From Poronia punctata (Eukaryota > Ascomycota > Sordariomycetes > Xylariales > Xylariaceae): 64,000 nt of DNA. The stretch is from contig MU401535.1 of the NCBI GenBank assembly GCA_022579005.1, forward strand, positions 1 through 64,000, written 5' to 3'. This document shows, piece by piece, positions 35,791 to 48,083 of this stretch (within the stretch, counting starts at the first letter, position 1; every line of letters begins with the position of its first letter). A program made the translations under genes and the position numbers. Below the pieces are notes generated by a model. The model worked only from the letters and a program-made list of their open reading frames with translations, did not search any database and was not told where the DNA came from.

Positions 35791-37646
35791 GACGGTAGAG
35801 TAAGAGCAAAGACGCCTAGAAAGACTGTACCAGTAATCGCCGTCTTGCAGTGATTAGGTAGCCCAGCCTCGTAGGGCTGACTAGCCGGGTGGACAGCTGT
35901 CAACAGCTAGCGCTTCGAGACAGTCATATGGTATGCCTTTCAAGATCCCGTCTTGGAGGGGACCACGATAGGCAGGGAGATGTTTATATGATGCCGTCGT
36001 CAGCTTAATGGGACGCCTCGATTATGCGCTTCTAGAAATTGAGTTAAAAACGTCCGACTATGAAGACGTTACCGAAGCCGAACAATTTTCCCTAGTGGCC
36101 TATTCTACTCGTAAACGTTGACGTGCGATCGCGAAGATCGTAACTAAGGTTAGGAGATCACGGCGATCGGCGCAAACTTTAGCAATAAAAAATAGTCCGA
36201 CGACGAAAGATATAGCAAACGACACAATCGCGATGTGGAAACAAAAGATGCTGTTGCGATAGAAAAGACTTTTTATCCAGGCGCATGTGGTATATGTGGT
36301 ATATCGCAAATCGCATATCAACTCAGGGTGGTTACTTCCAGTCAGCCTACCTGCTTAGTACCTACCTACTTTATTTAGCTGCCTGGTGTTTTGCTTTGTT
36401 TGCTTGTCGTATAAGTCTTGGCAATTCAAATGTACGTAGGTAATACAGGTACTCGTACAGCACGTGTGGTACTACCGGGGACTCATAGCAACCCGACAAC
36501 CCGTGGCAGGGGGGTCCGGAGTGCGGGGCTCACTGCCCCTACACGGTGGTATGATTGGTTAACCCGCCGGCCTTGGCCATTTTATCCCCCGTTGCAGATG
36601 AACAAATGTACGTGTACAAGTACCTAGTCGTAGACTTCGATTCAATTGACTAAAGTAGGTAAGGTTAACTATGTTATCGCAACTCAGTAATGATTTTTCG
36701 CATCATACATTTCTCAAATTTACTCAACTTAAAGGTGGTATATAAGGTGTGAATGCTCTGAAATTTCATCGCAGGCAATCATTTACTCTCCCCCTTCCTC
36801 TCAGGATTCGAGATAGGACCTAGCACCCTAGATCCTATCTCGAAAGTCCCGGTAGGTATTCGTGGCGGGTTGATCCGTCACCCCTGCCTAAAAGTAATCG
36901 TCACGCCGCATCCCCAGGCCTAAACGATTTTACGAAATCTTATGGTACACCGTATAGCGTCCCATAGGAAACATCCGGCGTTGACTCACACTACCCTTAA
37001 CATCTCTGCGATTGACCCCTTCGGATTCGACTGACCACGCGCACGCGCCACACGGTTAAAATAGGTAGCACACATACGTGTTATACTAGGTAGCTTTGCG
37101 GCACATTCACATTGCGAACCAACTTTATGATGCTTAAATACTTATTAAGGAAGAGTCCGCCATGCCCGTGCACCAGTCATGGTTCTATTTAAAGCGGCCC
37201 TACCGTTCAGGACAGAATGTCAAGTACCACGCTGCAAGTAAACCAGCTAACAGAACCATATCTCCTTTTCTATCCATGACCAGCAGTAGAATTGAGCCGA
37301 GCCGAGCGCCTAAGTTACTTCCTTACTTACATCGCAGCTGCTAGGTACCCTACAATCACTTGATCGCCTAATCCCCTAATCCCCTATAGCCCAATAGCAA
37401 CAAGCATTTGTCCAGCCATGGACGATGTCCTCCAGCCTAGATGACCTTGCTCAAATGCGCGCAAGACGCCAGATTTCGGTGTTCTCATTACGCTATATAT
37501 CGCTCTGAACCGACCTCGTCTCCGTACTCGACGCAACAATGCCCCTTCAGCTACACATCTTCCGTTAGTCAAGACTATTCTATCAGGGAAGAATGGAAGA
37601 TGAAACCAAGTCTGACATTTTGCCACGAAACCGTGTTGATACCGAC
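35791..37646. other. Intergenic region between the ABC and G6PD genes
   Basis: About 1.9 kb with the ABC transporter promoter and the 3' flank of the G6PD gene. It holds a perfect 12-bp inverted repeat at 36807-36844, listed separately, and two TACTCGTA 8-mers near 36105 and 36450. A 73-codon hydrophobic frame at 36100-36321 minus has no recognised relatives. Confidence 0.5.
36807..36844. repeat. 12-bp perfect inverted repeat (hairpin)
   Basis: TTCGAGATAGGA at 36807-36818 and its exact complement TCCTATCTCGAA at 36833-36844, with a 14-nt loop. It lies alone in intergenic DNA; function unknown. It could be a protein-binding palindrome or the remains of a small inverted-repeat element. Confidence 0.8.
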
Positions 37647-39571
37647 TTACAACTTATTTGGGGGCGCGGCCGATGTCACAGGCCACTGATAACCAGTGGC
37701 ATCGCTGAATTTATATCCGTATGATTGTGTGAAATCGTCTAGCACCGCCGGTCCGCGAGATCCTAACATAGCAAACCATCAGTTACTGGCGACATATTAC
37801 TTGGACCGACATTACTCACCGTATGGGTATTCCATGGGTACAATCTCCTTGTTATCGTCGAGATAGTGCAGAAGAGGCGTGAAAATCCTCCAGCTGGCAT
37901 CCAACTCATCATCTCGGACGAAGTTGGAGTGATCACCCTTCAACGCGTCGAGGATAAGCGACTCGTAAGCCTCGGGAATCTTGAGGTCGGAAAACCGCCG
38001 CCGGTAGGTGAGATCAAGTTCTGTGACGACGGTCTGCATGCTCAAGCCAGGCAACTTCGAGTTCATCTTGATGTAGACACTCTCGTTGGGCTGAATGCGC
38101 ATAACGAGCTCGTTTCGGGGGATGTCCTTGAAGATGCCACTTGTAACGTCCTTGAATTGGATTCGAATCTCCGTCTTTTGCTCGTTGAGCGCCTTGCCGG
38201 CCTTCATAATGAAGGGCACTCCGTCCCATCTCTCATTCTTGATATAAGCGACGAGGGCGCAGAAAGTCGGGCAGCGTGAGTCCTTAGGGACAGTATCATC
38301 CTCCTTATACGAGGGCTTGCTACCGTCCAAAGACTTCCCGTATTGACCGATGATAACGTTCTTGGGCTCAATAGCGGGGATACTCCGGAGGACGCGCACC
38401 TTCTCGTCACGGATGTCTTCAGCAGAGAAGGAGATAGGTCGCTCCATGGCAAGCAAAGTCAGCACCTGGAGTAAATGGTTCTGCATGACATCGCGAATGA
38501 TACCGAACTCGTCGAAGTAACCGCCACGACCTTCTGTGCCAAAAGGTTCCTTGAAGGTAATCTGGACATTGTCGATGTGGTGGCGATTCCACGTTGCGCC
38601 GAAGAATTCGTTGCCAAACCGAAGGATGAGAATATTTTTGACCATCTCCTTGCCGAGATAGTGGTCGATACGGTACAGCTCATCTTCTTTCCAGTCGGGT
38701 TCCAGTGATTTTTGAAGCTCACGGGAGCTAGCCAAATCTTTGCCAAACGGCTTCTCGACCTACAGGTATGACAGGTAAGTTATAAGAGCCAGCTCTCTCC
38801 ATGAGCGGCGGGGTGGCACTTACGATAACACGAGCTATCCCGTTCCGGGGGTAGCAACATCGCTTCAGGTGCTGTGAGACGACTGTGAAGACACTGGGTG
38901 GGAGGGCCATGTAGAACAGGCGATGGGTCTCCTCTCGGCCATTCTCAATCTCTTCGAGGTGCTTATTGAGTTCGAGGAAAGAGTCGTCCCGGTCGTATTG
39001 TCCTGCCACATAGGTGCACAATTTGCAGAAGTCGTCTAGCTGCTGCTCTAGGTCTTTGGTGGGCGTCTTGATGTACGACTTCACCCGCTTCAGATACTCC
39101 TCCCGGTCCATCTTCGTCCGCGCATATCCGACAATGGTGATGTTCTTAGGGAGGAATTGGTTGCGGTACTCGAGGGACGTTAGCCAGGTAATTGCAAAGA
39201 AATGTATGTCCCAGACTTTCTATAACTTACAAGTCCAAAAAGCGCAGGGAACTGCCACGAATGTTAGCATCAAGACTCCTGGGTGGCCTGAATTAGGGGG
39301 CAGAACCGACCGTTTTCTTCTTAGCAAGATCGCCGGATGCACCAAGAACAACAATGACTGTGTTGTCCTTGAGCTCCACAGAGCTACAATCAAATCGTCA
39401 GCCGTTGTACGCCTCCCTATTTTGTCGCATTTGACCCAATCCACCACCGTCGTCGAGGGCCATCATGTTTGCGCCTTTAATGGTCGTGCATTTTGCCCAG
39501 AGACGGTGACGGCAATGATGGAATGGCGGGGTGCAGGCGGGGTCTAAAGCTTACGTTGCTGGAGCATCCAT
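37647..39571 (-). CDS. zwf1: Glucose-6-phosphate 1-dehydrogenase
   Basis: Six exons (39571-39555, 39383-39311, 39251-39231, 39168-38824, 38759-37820, 37762-37647) give 503 residues, the normal length. The enzyme oxidises glucose 6-phosphate to 6-phosphogluconolactone with NADP+, the first and NADPH-yielding step of the pentose phosphate pathway in the cytosol. Visible hallmarks are the nucleotide-binding GASGDLA (20-26), the pre-catalytic VIVEKPFGKDL, the active-site RIDHYLGKE (182-190), and the substrate-site region GGYFDEFGIIRDVMQNHL. The C-terminal exon encodes SRGPAVLDDFTQSYGYKF and ends in PPNKL. The first coding exon has only 17 nt (MDAPA plus two bases) before a 171-bp intron, typical of fungal genes of this family. 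The second donor is GTCGGT, off consensus but supported by frame and homology. I name it by the widely used fungal symbol; species-specific naming (gsdA) differs. Confidence 0.97.
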
Positions 39572-42071
39572 TTTGTCTAGTTGCAGACTAAGTGGTTTGT
39601 GAAAGAAAAAGGCTGGTGCAAGATGGTGACGCCGATATCAGCTACTGTTGACACAAAGAGTAGATGACCAAAATGTTTATCGGCGAGGAAATTGTGAAGG
39701 GGAGACTTGTAAGTTGGCGAAAGAGGTCGAGGGGAGGTGGGAGGGTCGCAGAGGGTATGCAGTCAATGGTAAGCGGGCTAGCCTGAATAGACCGTTCGTC
39801 TATGTACCTCATGCCCGATAGAAGAGCTCTCCCAGCACCACTTCCGCTGGGGGTGATTTGCTTTGTACCTGATCAAGTAGGTACTTTGCTAAGGAACAGC
39901 GGAGCTTTCAAGGATAGCTTGCCCTAGATCCCCCTCTCCTGCCAGTAATCGAGGTTATCACCACTAACGATAAGAACTGCAAGGTACAGGGTCGGTACTT
40001 TACTATGCGCTTTAACTCCGCGGTATGCCTACTGTCTCAGAGCGTTGCGTGGGGCGCCGAAATGTAACCCGAATGTCAATGGATTTCCACAGCGGGGTCA
40101 ATGCATGTCCCCTGACGCGCCTGACTTCTACCTCTGTCTTACACGTACAAGCAGCTTACTCTGGCCCCACCTTCTCCCTGTTGTTGCTCCCACCCTCCTC
40201 CCATTGATGCTATCATACAAGTGTCAAATAGGAAATCAATCCTAACAATAACCAGATGCGTAAATAAGCAGTACTATACATACATAGTTGGTAAGTTAGG
40301 TATGTCTGTAATGTAGCCAGAGCACCTGGGATGGCCGGCTCTGCCGGTGATGGCTAAAATGCTCGGTGTTGGAACTTATCCCCGTGGGTGTTACCCATCT
40401 TTTTATGTGCATGTAACCTACATTGTGTTGTCATCTAAGAAGTTTAGTCCTGTCTAGTAGCAGAATAATTGTCTCAGCCTTATTATACTCGCTGCAAGCC
40501 TGCATATTTGTCTTTGCATACCTTGACCGCTAACATGTAATGTCCAACTTCCTCTTTCTAATGAATAATAGTCCTATGGTCAGTTGTCTCTGATCGTTTT
40601 AATATAGTGTAACCTATAAGTGTGGAAGATATGCATTATAAAGACAAGGCAGATGCAGCTGTCGTATGCGTACTACAGAGAGCAAGGGACTTGAATTTTT
40701 TGGGGCCTTGGGATACAATCATATCTTTGTGGTTATATTATTCAATTTGTACTCCAGGAGACCTTCAGACGACGAGCGTGGGCTGTTCAAAGGGGTGTAG
40801 TGTACCCCGAAGTTTTACACGTAGATGAACAAAAAGAAATAATTCGGCGTGTAGTTAGGTAGCCTCATGAGTAATTTGAAATAATAATAAGTCCAGCTGT
40901 CATGCAGCATAATCAGAATGGCAACGCGTGATTTTCCTTCTTCGGCCCCCTCTCCAACTGGGCTAGCAGCTGTTGCCCGCATCTAAGCATTGCTTAACAA
41001 TCAGTTTTAGACTTCCGGGCTTGCACAAAAAGGAATGATCCCGGTACTGAGATACGTTGAGTGGGAGTGTTATGCTTCCAACTGTGCAGGGCGCAAGTAG
41101 GAAATCTTAGCCCGGAGGACACAGGGTAAATCGAGACTCCCTGGGCGCCATACGATGGTTATCATCGGATGTAAGAGCCATAATTGCTCTCAAACCTATA
41201 ATTTCTACCTATGACCCTATACATATCAGATTTAGACAAAGAGAGAGGGCAAAAGGCAAAGAGCCCGGGCGGTGAAACAGTAACTGAAGTAAAGGCAGCC
41301 TGCCAAATACATATATGCATCCATACGAGTAGGTAGGTAGTTACACGTAATCATAAAGGCCGAATCCCGACATCAGCTGCGGGATGAAAGTAGGTAAGCT
41401 CCGAAATCGCAATCCGGCGTAGCACAGAGTAAACTTGCTTGCTTGCCTCCCATTACAGACTCATTCTCTAGGTACTGTGTGCGCTGTATAAGGTCAATGA
41501 ATGCCCAGAAGTACACGTAGGTAGTAGCACTATTACATTTCCGAGGTTTCAATGTTACTCGCAACAAAACGAACGGGATCTAAAAAATAAGACTAGTAGA
41601 CATGAATCTACTTCTTTAAATCTTCTAGATCAATGTTAAATCTCCTTCCAGAAAAACGTGGGCACGTGGGGTCAATTCTGTAGTCTCTCTACTGCCGAAT
41701 AAGGACAGGTGGAGATTTATGACATACTAGACGGGCTAGCGTAGATCTATACACTAAGCCCATAATGGGCATTACCTACTGAGGTAAATATGGAAACCTG
41801 GACCAAAAGAACGTGCCACAAGTGTGGCTGGTGTTATCTTATCTATAACCGCACACACAAAAGATATGCCCAATGGAATAATTTTCCACATTGTGAATTA
41901 TTAGTGGCGCAGGGCTCGCTAAACCCACGCAACCAAGTCCCTCCTTCGTCAATCCGCTCCCGTTAACCTTGGAGGTACGGACATCACGACGACTACTAAC
42001 CTCCCAGCGCACGCAGTAGCTCCCTTCAGCCCAAGGATTTTCCGAGAGCCTCAGAGAAAGTCACAATCAAG
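39572..42071. other. Divergent intergenic region between G6PD and eL33
   Basis: 2.5 kb between two genes transcribed away from each other, so it holds both promoters. Many stop codons in all frames; no further gene or RNA gene can be supported. A TACGAGTA 8-mer occurs near 41324. No clear TATA box is evident close to either start. Confidence 0.5.
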
Positions 42072-42864
42072 ATGCCGTCCGAAGCAGGTCACAGATGTAA
42101 GACACCCCTATTACTTCTGTATTTTATATCGTGTCGGCGTTTTCCGTGGCATCGAGAAGAGATCTCTCACCCTGTTGATCTCAACTATTTACCGATTGGG
42201 ATTCTTTGCTGACATGGTTTCTAGTATATGTCAAGTGAGACCCCCCGAATTCCCGTCCAAAACCCGATTCCGAGGATCGAGTAACGTTACGAGTTGAAAT
42301 GGATACATTGGCGATGCAAGATGTTTTGGGAGGGAGGGTGTGCTATTGCCGGAGCAATCTTTACTGACTGTGATTGCGCCGTAGGGGTCGTCACCTATCA
42401 TATGTGCGAAACAAGCACACGAGTATGCATACCACGAATTCCAAAATACCCATCAGGGTCTTCCTTTGCAACGTGTTAACCAGATGATTGCAGCGCACTC
42501 TAAGACGAGCTTGATCAAGATCGAGGGCGTCGATGACCCCAAGGCTGCCAAGTAGGTTATGAGACGGACCCTCGAATCGTTGGTAGCAATGATCTAATAT
42601 TTCGAAGCTTCTACCTCGGCAAGCGCATCGCGTACGTCTATAAGGGCCAGAAGGAAATCCGCGGTACCAAGATCCGCGTTATCTGGGGCAAGGTGACCCG
42701 CCCCCACGGTAAGTCAAGATTACGAGAGACAATATCAAACGGGAGATACTGATATCAGCTACAAAGGCAACTCCGGTGTCGTCCGAGCCAAGTTCTCGAC
42801 CCCTCTTCCCGCGCGCTCGTTCGGTGCTTCTGTTCGCATTATGCTGTACCCCTCTTCGATATAG
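42072..42864 (+). CDS. rpl33: 60S ribosomal protein eL33 (L35Ae family)
   Basis: Six exons (42072-42096, 42225-42234, 42385-42422, 42494-42551, 42608-42708, 42767-42864) give 109 residues, the family's normal size. The protein begins [20 protein letters not shown] and includes [44 protein letters not shown] and the C terminus [12 protein letters not shown], all hallmarks of eL33 in the large cytosolic ribosomal subunit. Exon 2 has only 10 nt, completing the LYV-lysine segment; without it the frame breaks and the conserved block is lost. Introns 1 and 2 (128 and 150 bp) are longer than the others, as is common in ribosomal protein genes. Splicing was assigned by frame and family match; other acceptors do not restore the conserved sequence. 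Confidence 0.96.
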
Positions 42865-45737
42865 ACGAAGGTACTAGGATGGAGTTGGGAGTATGATCGG
42901 TTCATCATGGTTGGCATTGGCTGCATAAGGGTTAGGCAAGGTTTCCGGCTTCAGCCTTGTCATTAGGCATCACCAAAATTCAGAATGAAATACCAACGAT
43001 GGACCGTCGAATTCCTCGCGTGCGCAAGGCTCTGTTATGGCAGTAATGGACTTGATCACAGCACAGTGATGTTGTGCGCCGGATCTGCAGGTGGAGGTGT
43101 GTACAGCCTGGGTAACCGCCATGTGCATTTCTGGCTGGGTCTGATGACTCTCACTCAATGAAGTGGTCTCCAACAACATGGGAGAATATAAATGCTAAAC
43201 GCGTTAATACAAGCCTTGACCTGCTTTGCTGAGTTGTTCCGACCTCCGCGACTCTCTTCGGTGAAATATGGAAAGCCTCAATTTCCACAACTTTCAGCTC
43301 TCGGATCATACTGTTTTCTCGCCTCATGATGGGTTTCCATTATATCATGCCTAGGAATTGACGATTGACAGGAATCCAGAGCCGAGTCTTCTACAATTAG
43401 AGTTTACCAGGTCGTGTAGTATCTAGGAAAGTGTGTATCTGCTAATGAAATGGGGAAGTATTGACTTTTGTTCCGCATATGGTATTTACAACCTATGACG
43501 ACGGTAGCATGCGCAACAAGCCCACAACGATATAGATCACGTGTCAGGGAACAACCTTGGGGCTATCGAGGGAAACCGGAACGTCCATACAGTTTTGCAT
43601 AAGAGATGATCTTGCTAGGTTGTTACCGGAGCCGTGCCAGGCCCGAAACCCACTTTTGCGGCGGAGCCGGTGCGGCCGCTCGTTTTTGCTGGCGGACGCA
43701 CACATTGATCCACAAATGTGACGACGCCGCCGGCAACTACCGAATTCCGGCTTATGGATTAGCTGCCCCGGACAGACTGGATAGGCCTAAAAATGTATTA
43801 AAATATTCCTCGACTCCACCCCAATTTCTCGGTACGGCACTCGGCTGCCGTTCATCTTCCTTAGCTTGATTATTTTGGTGGGTGGAAATGCATGAGTGTA
43901 GTATTTACGGGTCAGTAATCTTTTTAGGGTGGTTGTAGTTATATTCCCGCCTTGAGCCTAAGTCCTCGAGCTTCTTCTCGGGCGAGAACATGAATGGCAG
44001 TTGACGGGAGTCAGGCCGAGTTCAGCCGTTTAAGCTTCGACAAGCCTGTTGCGCTGAATATACCTTACAAAGCCACCGCTGCTACTACACCAGGTGTGCT
44101 CGGGTTAGTTGTGTCAATACGAGGGTACAGCCCCTATTCAAGTCCACGTCAACTGTCCCGTGCATATTCCTTTCGCAATGATATATCTCTCCACCCATTT
44201 AGTTAACCGGCCCTAATAAAAAAACAGACGCAAGCTTAAGGATCGACAAGCCAAGGCGGTTAGCGTTCCGGCGTCCGGCATGGCTCCGTAGGAGGCTCGT
44301 TGCGCACCGGGACATGGATAAGTATTGCCCTCCCCTGCCACTACCTCCTATCGCGGCTCTAAACTGGCCGCTGCATCTTCTTCTTCTCTGTACCCCGCGG
44401 TTTATGTATGTTGTAAAGGCATACATCGTCGTCGAACTGACATAGACGCGAGCTTTAGCATGTCCACAAGAGCATCTTGCTTGATGAAGGCAATATGTCT
44501 GGGATAGAATGAACCTTCGCTTATGCCGTACACTTGCAAGTCATGTATCAAACTTGGCCAGGCGACTCATCTTCATAGTAGATTGATATTAGCTGTACGT
44601 TAGGTATACTTTCACGTAATTGCGTGCTGGATACTTGCCGGTAGACGGTGATTAAGCAATCGTAACTTTGCCTTCATTAGTTCGCTTGTTGGTTTATTAC
44701 CTAGATAAGCCAATCTTTATCACTCTACCTACCATGTTGGGGGCATTGATAAATCAAACCCGACGTCATGGGTCTTTGGAGGGGTAGATATTTGGGTATC
44801 TGCGGCTATTAATGGAACTCGGGCACTTGAATCCAAAGTGCCCCGCGATGGGAATAATAGAGATAAAACAGATTAGGTTAGAAATGTTAAGTTTGGTACA
44901 AGGGGTAGTACCTACCTACCTTGGCACACATTTGATTCCTATATCATGGTACACACGTACGTGTTCATGGCAGGCCAACCATAGATTTTTCACCTACATA
45001 TTGCTGCAACTGCCCGCTTGCTGTATGTGACACTGTACCTGCGTTCTTCTCTCAAGTTTTATGTTGTACATTTCTAAAGATTTGGAAAATGTATTAGAAA
45101 TTAAGGTGTATTATCTGCTAAAAATTTGGCTGTTTTTCTGGCCTGGTAATACAGGACAACATTTTTAACAGTGAGCTTTGCCAGTTGTAGCTTAGACTGT
45201 TAAGGTTTAGTACGTGTAGATGTACAAATTAGGAAATCAGTTCCACTTATTTGTAGTATTGCGCATGCTTTTGCAAATCCGATTTTGAACAGCCTTGAAG
45301 TTTAATCCACTGATGGTGGTTAACAGGGAGGCCACGCACACCCACAAAAAAAATTTGTACAGATTTTGTGCCCAACCCTGGGATCACTGGGGACGGATAG
45401 GGACTCGTACATATGTGGTCGACCTAGCAGGTAAGAAGTAGGCAGGTACTTGTTTGCAATAGGTGGATGAACCTTGTCAAGTCAAATTTCCAGTTACGCG
45501 GCTCTGGCTTTGCCGCCTAATCTAATCTGACAGTGTTTCTTTATTATTCCATACGCCCGCCGCTTTATATTTCGTCTACCTGGCAACACCTCTTTTCTTT
45601 CCCCGAGTAAACTTTGTCTACCAACTACGCGTACCTACGTTTGGAAGCCTAGTCGTATTGCCATCCGCGGATTTCAACTGACGATCCCACATCAACATTT
45701 TTGAAGATCTATCATCAATCACACAACTTTTGCAAAC
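42865..45737. other. Gene-free stretch between eL33 and eIF3j
   Basis: About 2.9 kb. The start is the 3' flank of eL33 and the last few hundred bases the promoter of eIF3j. The open frames inside (for example 43606-43869 and 43994-44206, plus) show no family resemblance or splice partners. I see no transposon or RNA gene. Confidence 0.5.
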
Positions 45738-47005
45738 ATGCCTCCTAAGAAAGAGTGGGGTGAGTTTCTTCATTGTGCACTTTTGCCCCTCCTCCCCTCT
45801 TCCCACAGAAATGGCGCGCGCATATACACAAGTGGTCGCCCTCACGAATCTCAACATTGCATGACATCGTCATCGGCATATGCACCGTGAAATCGTCGAG
45901 AGCCACCACAAACGGCCGGTTACGCTCGGTGGGGTCGGATCGCCTGTTATTACCCCTCCATCGGGGTTTTAGGTGATGCGACCGGCGTGCGGACAACATG
46001 GGCCTTTGCATCTTTTGGTTTGACGTTTTTATACCAATATAGCTAACTGCTTATGCCTAACTAGACGAAGAGGACAGTGACGCTAGCACCACGCCTCCTA
46101 ACTCACCTCCTGTTGTCGTCCGACGGAACAAGTTCGCCGATGAAGAGGACAGCGATGTAAGCAACAATCCCGGCGGGTCGCTCCGGTCATTGATGATGTG
46201 TCGATGTTGATAAAATTTCCGCTGCAGGTCTTAGACTCATGGGACGCGGCCGAGGATTCCGAAGTCGAGCGTGAAAAGGCGAAGAAGGCAGCCGAAGCCA
46301 AGGCCAAGGCCGAGGCCGAAGCCGCTGCTAATAAAAAGTCCAAGGCTCAACGCATTGCCGAGCGCCAGGCCGAAAAGGCCCGCCGGCTGGCCGAGGGAGA
46401 GGAGTCTAGCGAAGAGGAAACCGAAGCTGATAAAATACTGCGGTTGAGACGTACCGAGAAAGAGTCCGATCTCAAGCACGCTGAGGATCTCTTTGGCGAT
46501 GCCGGACTGAGTCTCCGAACGGGCCGCAAGCCCGCCGCTACTGGCTCCGTTATTCAGATTGACCCTAACAACCCGACCGCGACAGTCGACTTGACTACTC
46601 TGCCGCTCTTCAAGCCCTCCACCAAGGCTCAGTTCGAGACGCTTCGCAACGCTATAGGGCCCGCCATCGGTAACAACGCAAGGAAGGCCCACTATACTCT
46701 GTTCCTGCAAGAGTTCTCCAAGCAATTGGCAAAGGACCTGCCCAGTGATCAGATTAAGAAGATCGCCAGCACTCTGACCGCTCTCAGCAACGAGAAGATG
46801 AAGGAGGAGAAGGCTGCCGAGAAGGGTGGCAAGAAGACCAAGGCCCAGAAGACAAAGACACAGTTGGTCACCAGCCGGGCTGACACGCACGATGTTGGCA
46901 CTTACGAGGATGATGGGTTCGGAGAGTGAGTTGTACCCTGGCAATATTCCACTGTTGTTTATACTCGTAACTAATGCGTGACTTTGTAGCGAGGACTTTA
47001 TGTGA
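45738..47005 (+). CDS. hcr1: Eukaryotic translation initiation factor 3 subunit J
   Basis: Four exons (45738-45759, 46065-46156, 46228-46925, 46990-47005) give 275 residues. The N terminus MPPKKEWDEEDSD is the acidic-aromatic start seen in eIF3j. Two acidic DEEDSD blocks lead to DSWDAAEDSE, then a long Lys/Ala/Glu-rich coiled coil (about residues 50-120). The globular core includes LFGDAGLS and TKAQFETLRNAIGPAI, and the C terminus is a Lys-rich stretch ending GDEDFM. eIF3j (Hcr1) is the loosely bound eIF3 subunit that occupies the 40S decoding site, assists start selection and recycling, and in yeast also 20S pre-rRNA processing. The last coding exon has only 16 nt; its intron carries one TACTCGTA 8-mer. 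The large minus-strand open frame over exon 3 is an antisense shadow. Confidence 0.93.
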
Positions 47006-48083
47006 AAGCCCTGGGCGAATTATATATTCCCGCGGCTTCCGGCGCTGGCGCTTTGCATCCTGCGGCTTCCTTGGATTCTGAAGACTTACCGTCACGGGTC
47101 TTCAGGGCTCGGACATGGCTTACCATCCACACCACTACGGCGCCGTGCCAGCTGCCCCGTTTGTCCATATATAGGTATGGACTATAAGCCGTTGTATTCA
47201 GGGACTTGGTGATGAAGGACAGACTAACTGATATGCCTTCACCGGCATGTCAGATCCGGAGCGTTTGAGTTTAGGAGTGTGGGCGCACCCCTGTCGATAT
47301 GGTATGTTTGACATTTTATGGCACCGTAACGACATAGAGTATTACGACGCCTAACGAAAACGGGTCTTTCGATGGATGGGCCGTTGGAGTTTATTGCATC
47401 GGTTCTGGCTGGTAAAAAGTTCGGGTTGACGGCAACTTTGTGGTTATGAATGGAAAGGTACAGCGGAGTGAAGGGAAAGAAGCATGGCATGAGATGACAC
47501 GGCATAACCAGCGAAGAATCAATTTCGGAAAAGGAGAGGTTAGGGTTTATAGGCTGATCTAAAAATGCATTTCTGCTCATAACCCTTGTGATTGCTCTTG
47601 CTTTGATAGTCTATTTGATTGTAAAGGTGCTCAACGTGCCAAGTTACGCAGTACAGAGCATCATACTTATTTTGAACCAAAAGGGAGTATTCTGCAATCA
47701 AGCCCTTTTGCCCTTGCTTTCCCTGAACATTTACTTTTCTGTTTCTCCCTCATCCTTCTTTAATGATACACCGGACGCCAGCCAAAAAAAAAGCCTACCG
47801 AAGGCACCGTTCATGTACCGCCGATAATTCGTATCCCATGATGGATTACACAAAGGCCCCAATATAGACGGTGGGGCCGAAAAAGAACAAATACTAGATA
47901 ATAATACGCCATCCGACACCACCAATCCGTTTATTTCTTTATACATGCCCAAGCGCTAGTAGCTTATCGATTATTCTTTTTAAAGTAGAGAGGGGTGCGT
48001 AAAGGGGCCGTTGTCATTCGGGCGACTAGGTACTTAGGCCAGATCCCTCATGTCTGGTCGGGGCTGGTTTCGTTTGACTGGTT
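47006..48083. other. Convergent 3' intergenic region
   Basis: About 1.1 kb between the eIF3j gene and the facing Mdm31-type gene, so only transcript 3' ends are expected. No additional gene is seen; short frames here are not supported. Confidence 0.5.

Noticed and set aside
37682..37700. GCCACTG..CAGTGGC stem near the G6PD stop, considered as a terminator hairpin
   Set aside because: It lies within the last coding exon and is explained by the codons for the conserved C terminus.
46237..46944. 235-codon minus-strand open frame opposite eIF3j exon 3
   Set aside because: It is the antisense shadow of a GC-rich, Lys/Glu/Ala-rich coding exon; its leucine- and glycine-rich translation matches no family and overlaps a certain gene.
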